Source: Pseudomonadota bacterium (GTDB lineage: Bacteria > Pseudomonadota > Alphaproteobacteria > Rhodospirillales > 2-02-FULL-58-16). Taken from it: a stretch of 13,024 nucleotides of DNA. Position 1 is the stretch's first letter. Each line of letters opens with the position of its first letter. The position numbers and the translations under genes are program-made. Below the pieces are notes generated by a model that was not told where the DNA came from, made no database searches, and saw only the letters and a list, made by a program, of their open reading frames with translations. The stretch is taken from positions 1 through 13,024 of the forward strand of contig JADFHR010000071.1 in assembly GCA_022567015.1 (NCBI GenBank), written 5' to 3'. This document shows, in pieces, positions 1 through 4,993 of the stretch.

Positions 1-128
1 CGGCTGACCAAGGCTTTCGGACGGCGTCGCGCACGCTTCGCGATGCCCCGCATCGCCACAGCGCACGCTTAAGGCCGAAAGCCTTGGTAAGCCGGCTCGT
101 CGGGTCATGATCAGTGACCCTTGGTATT
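1..128. repeat. Palindromic repeat, left copy (hairpin module plus tail)
   Basis: The arms at 1-20 and 75-94 are complementary at 19 of 20 positions and carry the motif CCAAGGCTTTCGG. Inside them an apical hairpin pairs 40-46 (GCGATGC) with 50-56 (GCATCGC) around a 3-nt loop. A tail at 95-128 holds a near-palindrome around TGATCA flanked by GGGTCA and TGACCC, and ends in CTTGGTATT. The same unit occurs in inverted orientation at 12901-13024 with only a few differences, and a related one lies at 1646-1907. The window starts inside the element, so its true left end is not visible. No reading frame of interest lies in it. It could act as a transcript-end hairpin for the gene at 190-702, which stops 5 bp away from the end of the second tail copy; that role is inferred. 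Confidence 0.85.
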
Positions 129-185
129 AGGGCCGAAAGCCTTGGTAAGCCGGCTCGTCGGGTCATGATCAGTGACCCTTGGTAT
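73..185. repeat. Tandem duplication of the repeat's tail (2 x 55 bp)
   Basis: Bases 73-127 and 131-185 are identical 55-mers, each starting GGCCGAAAGCC and ending CTTGGTAT, separated by TAG. The period is 58 bp. The duplicated unit contains one arm of the hairpin and the whole tail, but not the apical core. Only two units exist and the spacer is 3 bp, so this is not a CRISPR array. The right-hand copy of the element (12901-13024) has a single tail, so the duplication is specific to this locus. Confidence 0.9.
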
Positions 186-189
186 GAAT

Positions 190-702
190 TCAATTTTCCT
201 GTAAATTGGCATGACCGGCCGCCACGGGCGGTTCGACGACCTGGGCCAGCAGCTCGAGGAACGGTTGCGCCTCCAGGAGCAGGCGCACGGTGCTCGACAT
301 CAGGACCACCGGCGTCAGGGGCTCTTCGAATCGCATCTCCTCGAACAGCAGGATCCGCTGCTCGCGCGTCGTCTGCACCCGCCCGCCGAGGGCCCGGCCG
401 GCGGCGGCGACAATGGCCAGCGCGTCGGCCCTCTTGGCCAACGATTCGGCGGAATAGGGCAGATTCCCCAGATCGGCGTGGAATCGCATGTGCCCGCTGT
501 GGTCATTGGATTCCATGCGCACGGCGAATAAAAAGCCCAGGAATTCGAAGGTGAACTCCAGCCGCGTGCCGTCCGCCTTGCGCGCCAGACGGCCCTGGCC
601 GTCCACGGCCAGGGAGCGCACCCCGATGCCGGGGCGGCGCCCGTCGACGAATTGCACCAGGTCCGCCGCCGGGCGGGCCGGACCGTTTTCCTCCGTCGCC
701 AT
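190..702 (-). CDS. Hypothetical protein (170 aa)
   Basis: I do not recognise this family. The start is placed at the ATG at 702 because a strong GGGAGG ribosome binding site precedes it; an upstream extension to 855 reads as Arg/Pro-rich noise and is rejected. The product is 170 aa, with no signal peptide and no clear membrane segment. Residues 48-65 form a hydrophobic, aromatic stretch (LEFTFEFLGFLFAVRMES), and residues 113-160 alternate acidic and Leu/Val-rich segments that suggest a helical C-terminal half. The average composition and good RBS argue for a real gene. It is divergent from psd, with 256 bp between the two starts. Its TGA stop lies only 5 bp from the palindromic repeat, which would form the 3' end of its mRNA. 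No function is proposed. Confidence 0.7.
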   Translation of the reverse strand: MATEENGPARPAADLVQFVDGRRPGIGVRSLAVDGQGRLARKADGTRLEFTFEFLGFLFAVRMESNDHSGHMRFHADLGNLPYSAESLAKRADALAIVAAAGRALGGRVQTTREQRILLFEEMRFEEPLTPVVLMSSTVRLLLEAQPFLELLAQVVEPPVAAGHANLQEN

Positions 703-858
703 GCAACCTCCCTCGAAACCGACCTCTCCGCGTCCCCAAGGATCATGGGGCCTGCGCACGGCCGCCGGCAAGACCCTCGAAAGGATAGTCCGGCCGGGCC
801 GCCCGAACCGGCGGCGCCGGGCGGAGGGGCACAAATACCGGATAGGCGCAAGCAAGGC

Positions 859-887
859 TTAACGTCGCCCTCCGCCGACGGTAGAAT
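859..887 (+). promoter_or_regulatory. Sigma70-like promoter for psd
   Basis: TTAACG (859-864, 4 of 6 to the -35 consensus) is followed after exactly 17 bp by TAGAAT (882-887, 5 of 6 to the -10 consensus). Transcription would start near 894, giving a leader of about 65 nt before psd. The promoter of the ABC importer in this window uses the same TAGAAT hexamer and the same 17-bp spacing, which supports both calls. Confidence 0.55.
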
Positions 888-923
888 GGCCCCGTCCCGC
901 ATGTCGCATCACCGTTCGCCTAT

Positions 924-939
924 CCTCATCGTGATGAGG
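924..939 (+). other. Small hairpin in the psd leader
   Basis: CCTCAT (924-929) pairs perfectly with ATGAGG (934-939) around a CGTG tetraloop. It lies between the predicted transcription start and the AAAGG ribosome binding site of psd (947-951) and does not cover that site. A role in mRNA stability is possible, but a 6-bp stem can arise by chance. Confidence 0.3.
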
Positions 940-958
940 GGCGCATAAAGGTTGCATC

Positions 959-1645
959 TTGCTGAAAATCGTCTTCGTACCGATCAACCGTGCCGGCTGG
1001 CCGTTCATCGGACTCTTCGCCGCCGCTTCCGTGGGCCTGGCCTACGTTGCCCCGCCGGCGGGGTGGATCGGCGCCCTCCTGACCGCCTGGTGCATATATT
1101 TCTTCCGCGATCCCGACCGGGTGACGCCGACCCGCCAGGGGCTGATCGTCAGCCCCGCCGATGGCGTCGTGCAACTGATCGACCAGGCGCCGCCGCCCTC
1201 GGAGCTGGGGATGGGGAATCAGCCCCGCACGCGGATCGCCATCTTCATGAGCGCCTTCGACGTCCATGTGAACCGCGTCCCGTGTGACGGCGTCATCACC
1301 GGCCTGGCCTACAGGCCGGGAAAGTTCTTCAACGCCTCGCTCGATAAATCCAGCGAGTTCAACGAGCGCCAGGCCGTGCGCCTGACCACCCCGGACGGCC
1401 ACGACATCGCCTTCGTCCAGATTGCCGGCCTGATCGCCCGGCGCATCCAGTGCGAGCTCGCCAAAGGCCAGGAAGTGCGCGCCGGCATGCGTTTCGGCCT
1501 CATACGCTTTGGCAGCCGCGTCGACGTGTACCTGCCGGACGGCGTGGCGCCACTGGTCCCCCTCGGGCACAAAACGGTGAGCGGGGAAACCGTCATCGCC
1601 GATATCCGCGCCCAGGAGCCGGCACGCGACGGCGAAGTCCGCTAA
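959..1645 (+). CDS. psd: Phosphatidylserine decarboxylase proenzyme, short type
   Basis: The enzyme removes CO2 from phosphatidylserine to make phosphatidylethanolamine at the inner membrane. The 228-aa length fits the short bacterial/archaeal PSD form. Residues 14-47 are hydrophobic and probably make one or two membrane segments. Conserved blocks are FFRDP (48-52), SPADGVV (65-71, with D68 as the likely catalytic Asp), MSAFDVHVNRVP (97-108, with H103) and RFGSR (183-187). By family knowledge the chain cleaves itself between G185 and S186, and S186 becomes the pyruvoyl cofactor, giving a large beta and a small alpha subunit. The start is a TTG at 959, preceded by AAAGG at 7 bp; an in-frame stop at 935 rules out any start further upstream. 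It is followed by pssA on the same strand, but a palindromic element fills the gap and begins at the base after the TAA stop. Confidence 0.93.
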   Translation: MLKIVFVPINRAGWPFIGLFAAASVGLAYVAPPAGWIGALLTAWCIYFFRDPDRVTPTRQGLIVSPADGVVQLIDQAPPPSELGMGNQPRTRIAIFMSAFDVHVNRVPCDGVITGLAYRPGKFFNASLDKSSEFNERQAVRLTTPDGHDIAFVQIAGLIARRIQCELAKGQEVRAGMRFGLIRFGSRVDVYLPDGVAPLVPLGHKTVSGETVIADIRAQEPARDGEVR

Positions 1646-1907
1646 TGGTAAGAATCCAACATATGGTGCCCATAGGACGGCTTTCCGAGTTCGTCCGGCG
1701 AGGCGCGGGACGCGCGGTGATGCCGTTGCATCACAAGCGTCGCGCAACGACGCCGGCGGGCTCGGAAAGCCGCCCTATGGGTCGCCTATCCCGCTTCCTC
1801 GGGGCGTCAAGCGCGCTTACCGATGCGACAGCATCGCCGCCGCACGCTTTCCTGCCGAGGAAACGGGATAGGCGATCCTATGGGTACCATATGTTGGATT
1901 CTTACCA
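1646..1907. repeat. Nested palindromic element between psd and pssA (MITE/BIME-like)
   Basis: The outer inverted repeats 1646-1677 and 1876-1907 match at 31 of 32 positions (TGGTAAGAATCC at the tips). Between them sit two further hairpins. The first (arms from 1669 and to 1781) has an apex GTGATGC (1717-1723)/GCATCAC (1728-1734). The second has 21-bp arms at 1782-1802 and 1855-1875 with one mismatch, and an apex CGATGC (1821-1826)/GCATCG (1831-1836). The whole could fold as a three-way junction or cruciform. It has no coding capacity. TA dinucleotides flank it at 1643-1644 and 1909-1910, a possible but unproven target duplication. The inner cores resemble those of the repeats at 1-128 and 12901-13024. 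The psd stop and the pssA AGGAGG site both lie immediately outside it. Confidence 0.9.
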
Positions 1908-1922
1908 CTAGGAGGCCGCCCC

Positions 1923-2765
1923 GTGCGCCGCCCCATGCGCCGCCCGCGCCGCCCGCGCCTTAAGGGGCTGCCGTTCAACCGGATGATCCCCAACATCCTC
2001 ACCCTGCTGGCGTTGTGCGCCGGCATGACCGCCATCCTGTTCGCTCTGCAGGACCGGTGGGAGCAGGCGGTGCTGTCCCTCCTTGTCGCCGCCATCCTCG
2101 ACGGACTGGACGGACGCGTCGCCCGCATCCTCAAGGGCACCAGCAAGTTCGGAGCCGAGCTGGACTCGCTCTCGGACTTCATTTGTTTCGGGGTGGCGCC
2201 GGCGATAATGCTGTACCTGTGGACCATGCAGGACCTGGGCCGGTTGGGCTGGGTGCTGGTGTTGTTGTTCAGCGTCTGCTGCGCCCTCAGGCTGGCCCGC
2301 TTCAACACCAACCTGGACGAGCCCGAATTGCCGCCCTGGGCCTACAACTTCTTCAGCGGCGTGCCGTCGCCGGCGGGGGCGGGGCTGGTCATCCTGCCGA
2401 TAATCCTGTCCTTGCAGTTCGGCGATGGGATCCTTAGACGGCCACAGGTGGTGGCGGTTTTCCTGGTCGTCGTGTCGGCCCTGCTGGTCAGCCGCATCCC
2501 CACCTTCGCGCTCAAGAAGTTCAAGGTCCCCCACACCTGGGTCCTGCCGACCATGTTGTTCGTCGGCCTGTTCGCCGCCATGCTGGTGGCCGAGCCGTGG
2601 CTGACCATGGCGGCCGCCATGATCGCCTATCTGGTCTCCATCCCGTTCAGCGTACGCGCCTTCCGCAGCCTCAGGCGCAAGGCGGAGGCCCTGCGACGCG
2701 GCGCCGAAGGCGACGCCATGGGCGAGGCCGACGGCCCGCCCGCCGACGGCCCGCCCGCCGACTGA
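1923..2765 (+). CDS. pssA: CDP-diacylglycerol–serine O-phosphatidyltransferase
   Basis: This integral membrane enzyme makes phosphatidylserine from CDP-diacylglycerol and L-serine, the step before Psd. The CDP-alcohol phosphatidyltransferase signature is complete at residues 60-85: D60, D63-G64, A67-R68, G77, D81 and D85 with the canonical spacing. Several hydrophobic segments follow (about 25-42, 47-60, 86-120, 150-165, 175-190 and 207-245), as expected for a family member of 280 aa. The GTG start at 1923 is chosen because AGGAGG (1910-1915) precedes it by 7 bp; the ATG four codons later is less well placed. The N-terminus is very Arg/Pro-rich. The C-terminus ends in a short DGPPAD duplication encoded by a 15-bp direct repeat. 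It probably forms a two-gene operon with psd, interrupted by the palindromic element. Its stop abuts the stop of the convergent gene. Confidence 0.95.
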   Translation: MRRPMRRPRRPRLKGLPFNRMIPNILTLLALCAGMTAILFALQDRWEQAVLSLLVAAILDGLDGRVARILKGTSKFGAELDSLSDFICFGVAPAIMLYLWTMQDLGRLGWVLVLLFSVCCALRLARFNTNLDEPELPPWAYNFFSGVPSPAGAGLVILPIILSLQFGDGILRRPQVVAVFLVVVSALLVSRIPTFALKKFKVPHTWVLPTMLFVGLFAAMLVAEPWLTMAAAMIAYLVSIPFSVRAFRSLRRKAEALRRGAEGDAMGEADGPPADGPPAD

Positions 2766-3680
2766 TCAGCCGAGCCGGGTGCCCTTGGTGATGCCGGCGG
2801 CGGCGGCGAACTCGGACGCCGCGATCTTGCCTTCCCCCTCGGCGCGCACCCGCTTGACGACAATCCCTCCGCCCCCGGCGGCGACCGTGAACCCGTCGCC
2901 GGCAACCTCCGTCACCTCGCCGGGGGAGCCGCCGGAACCGGCCACCTTCGCCGCGTCGTACAATTGCACCGTCGTGCCCCCGTGGGTGGTCCACGCCCCC
3001 GGCTGCGGGTCGGCGCCGCGGATCAGGTTATGGACGTCGGCGAACGGCTTCTTCCAATCGATCTCGACGTCGTCCTTCCGGCACCAGCTTTCATAGGTGG
3101 CCCCGGATTCGTCCTGGGCAATCCTCGGCGCGCCGCCGTCGCGGACCAGATCGACGGCTTCCGCCATGGCCGCCACCCCAAGCGGGAACAGCTTGTCGAA
3201 ATAGATGCTGCCGAGGGTGTCATCGCCGGTTATCTCCACCTCCTTCTGCAGCAGGATCGGGCCGGTGTCCAACCCGTCGTCGGGCCAGAAAATACTGAGG
3301 CCGGTCTTGCTCTCGCCGAAGATGATCGGCCAGTTGATGGAGCTCGGGCCCCGGTGGCGGGGCAGCAGCGACGGGTGATACTGGATCGTGCCGTGGGTGG
3401 GGATGTCGAGGACCGCTTCGGGGATCAGCAGGGTGACGAAGGCCATGACCGCGAGATCGGGGTTGAGGGCCTGGATCTGCTCGCGCACCTCGGGCGTCTT
3501 GAAGGACGGCGGCTGATGGACCGGCAGGTTGCGCGCCAGGGCGAACTCCTTCAGGGGGTCGGGCTTACGGCCGGGCTTGTCCGGCGCCGAGAACACGGCG
3601 ACCACCTCTTCGCCCTTGTCCAGCAATGCCTCGAGGACGGCCTTTCCGAAGGCCTGTTGTCCGTTGACGATGATCCGCAT
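2766..3680 (-). CDS. Formyltransferase-fold enzyme, like the hydrolase domain of 10-formyl-THF dehydrogenase
   Basis: The product is 304 aa. Residues 1-200 form a formyltransferase domain and 205-304 a methionyl-tRNA formyltransferase-type C-terminal domain. Key motifs are HPSLLPRHRGPSSINW (102-117) and FWPDDGLDTGPILLQKEVEI (131-150). H102 and D138 are 36 residues apart, the same spacing as the catalytic His106 and Asp142 of ALDH1L1. The position two residues before the His is Gln rather than the Asn typical of Fmt, and the GPSSINW and WPDDGLDTG blocks look closer to ALDH1L1 than to Fmt. It therefore probably uses 10-formyltetrahydrofolate, either hydrolysing it or passing the formyl group to an unknown acceptor. 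Automated annotation may well call it Fmt. The ATG at 3680 has AAGGGGAAG upstream. No Fmt partner such as def is nearby. Confidence 0.8.
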   Translation of the reverse strand: MRIIVNGQQAFGKAVLEALLDKGEEVVAVFSAPDKPGRKPDPLKEFALARNLPVHQPPSFKTPEVREQIQALNPDLAVMAFVTLLIPEAVLDIPTHGTIQYHPSLLPRHRGPSSINWPIIFGESKTGLSIFWPDDGLDTGPILLQKEVEITGDDTLGSIYFDKLFPLGVAAMAEAVDLVRDGGAPRIAQDESGATYESWCRKDDVEIDWKKPFADVHNLIRGADPQPGAWTTHGGTTVQLYDAAKVAGSGGSPGEVTEVAGDGFTVAAGGGGIVVKRVRAEGEGKIAASEFAAAAGITKGTRLG

Positions 3681-3716
3681 GGTCTTCCCCTTCCCGTGTT
3701 TGACAATCGAACGGGC

Positions 3717-3745
3717 AGGGTAGCAGAAACCGCCCGCCCGGTGAA
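3717..3745 (-). promoter_or_regulatory. Possible promoter for the formyltransferase gene
   Basis: On the minus strand TTCACC (3745-3740) and TACCCT (3722-3717) are separated by 17 bp. The -35 matches 4 of 6. The -10 matches only 3 of 6, though at the three most conserved positions. The start would lie about 30 bp upstream of the ATG. The 110-bp gap after the methyltransferase-like gene makes an own promoter reasonable, but this is a weak call. Confidence 0.3.
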
Positions 3746-3790
3746 ACGCGCTCCCGCCGGGCGCCGGGAAGGGTTGACGGTGGGGTGGGA

Positions 3791-3929
3791 CTACTTCGGC
3801 CTGGACTCAAGCACGAAGCGTTGGACCACCGACCGGCCCCCGGGGGTTTCGAACAGGGCCACCGAGTCCGATTGGAGAAGTATGTCGAAGTTGAAATCGA
3901 AACGCCGCGCGATCGCGGCCAAGCGCCCC
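3791..3929 (-). pseudogene. Out-of-frame C-terminal remainder of the methyltransferase-like gene
   Basis: In the frame shifted by one base, the minus strand from the GGGG run (3929-3926) to the TAG at 3791-3793 encodes a protein-like tail of about 45 aa: GRLAAIARRFDFNFDILL, then a segment ending FVLESRPK. It alternates hydrophobic and charged residues like a beta-strand end of a methyltransferase fold. The frame actually continuous with the gene gives a Gly/Pro/Arg-rich tail typical of wrong-frame reading in GC-rich DNA. Removing one G from the run would restore a 347-aa protein. Either a real indel or a sequencing error in the homopolymer would explain this. Confidence 0.65.
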
Positions 3930-4835
3930 GTGCATCTCCCTGACCAGAAGCCAGCGGCCCGTCCCGTCCTCCACGTGGAACATCTCGAAGGCCATGAAAC
4001 AGTGCCCGCCGGGGGCCAGTATGCGTTCGATCTCGTCGCAGTGACGCTCGATCTGGTTGGCAAGCAGGGTCGAGCGAAGCGCTTCCATGGCCGGGCGCAG
4101 CCGGTTTTCCTCGCCGGGCGAGGGCGGCCCGAGGACGGCGGCGGCCTGCTTCGAGAAGTAGCCGTAGGGTTCGTGCTCGAACTGCGAGACCACCATGGAA
4201 GACGTGACCAGGTCGACGCTGGCGTCCGGAATGTCCATGGTCGTGCGTTGCCTTTTGACCCGGTTTGCCAGGGCGCCGGCCCTGCGCAACGCCTGCCGCC
4301 ACGAAGTCACGGTGCGCACCTCGCCGCAAACGCCACGGCCGAATGCGCTGGCGTACCCGCCGGTCACGTCTTGTTGGTAGATGAACGGAAAGTTTCCCTT
4401 GTGGAATGCCAGACACGTCAGCGGTTCGCGCGCGTCCGGCGCGAACCGGTCACAAACCCCCTGGGCGGATGTCCGGGATTTTCGGTAGTTGCTGCAATAG
4501 GCCAAGGGGTCCGCCTCCGGGCACAGGCAGTAAACGCACTGCGGAGGGCCGCCGCCCGTGTGCCGGATGATGGAATGGGCTACCCCGGATTCCACCACGC
4601 CGGGCAACCAGTCCACCAGGTGGACCGTCGCCCCGGACTCGACGAAGGCGCGGTACGGAAGATCGTTGAGCACGCCCGCGCCGAGGCAGGCGACGACTTT
4701 CGGCCGTGTGGTTTCGAATATGCGCCGGATGCAGTCGCGCTGGTTCTCGAACGTCCGCCGGCACCGGAGATGACAATCGCGGTGCGCGCGGGCAGCGTCC
4801 GGGCGCGTCAAATAATTTTCCCAGGTCGTGACCAT
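3807..4835 (-). CDS. Cysteine-rich SAM-methyltransferase-like protein, 3' end frameshifted
   Basis: As it stands the product is 342 aa. A Rossmann-type start is seen at residues 47-60 (VVACLGAGVLNDLP), with an acidic residue D75 at the end of the next strand (VHLVDWLP), as in class I methyltransferases. Further matches are DIPDASVDLVTSS (201-213), the motif-IV-like strand, and ERILAPGGHCFMAFEMF (270-286), a typical late helix–strand. An insertion between the first and second halves holds C100, C103, C105, C114, C128 and C141 and could bind metal. The substrate is unknown. The ATG at 4835 has GGGGAGGG upstream. From residue 304 on (A304 of MHGALG) the reading frame is probably wrong: a one-base change in the GGGG run at 3926-3929 shifts it, and the true ending lies in the neighbouring frame down to 3791. 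It lies 158 bp downstream of the ABC ATPase gene, so linkage to that operon is uncertain. Confidence 0.65.
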   Translation of the reverse strand: MVTTWENYLTRPDAARAHRDCHLRCRRTFENQRDCIRRIFETTRPKVVACLGAGVLNDLPYRAFVESGATVHLVDWLPGVVESGVAHSIIRHTGGGPPQCVYCLCPEADPLAYCSNYRKSRTSAQGVCDRFAPDAREPLTCLAFHKGNFPFIYQQDVTGGYASAFGRGVCGEVRTVTSWRQALRRAGALANRVKRQRTTMDIPDASVDLVTSSMVVSQFEHEPYGYFSKQAAAVLGPPSPGEENRLRPAMEALRSTLLANQIERHCDEIERILAPGGHCFMAFEMFHVEDGTGRWLLVREMHGALGRDRAAFRFQLRHTSPIGLGGPVRNPRGPVGGPTLRA

Positions 4836-4993
4836 GCCGGCCCTCCCCTACGGGGGGACTGTGCCCGGGCGCGATATTCGCCAAATGCCCGGCGGCCCCC
4901 GGGGACGGGGCAGCGGAAGACGCATGTCGATATCGGATGCACCGCACGCGCCTCGCCCTCAGAGGTTGATTTAGGTATGGCGGCAGTTAATTT

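Noticed and set aside
73..185. Direct repeats resembling a CRISPR array
   Set aside because: Only two 55-bp units with a 3-bp spacer, and the unit is a piece of the palindromic element; no cas genes.
1646..1907. Insertion sequence with transposase
   Set aside because: The element is only 262 bp and all frames through it are non-coding continuations; no transposase gene is present anywhere in the window.
3700..3705. Perfect TTGACA on the plus strand
   Set aside because: No acceptable -10 at 16-18 bp and no plus-strand gene downstream for more than 7 kb.
4836..4993. Gap after the ABC ATPase gene, with an AT-rich patch near 4966-4999
   Set aside because: I searched for a promoter of the methyltransferase-like gene and for a terminator with a T-run; no hexamer pair with 16-18 bp spacing and no convincing stem were found.
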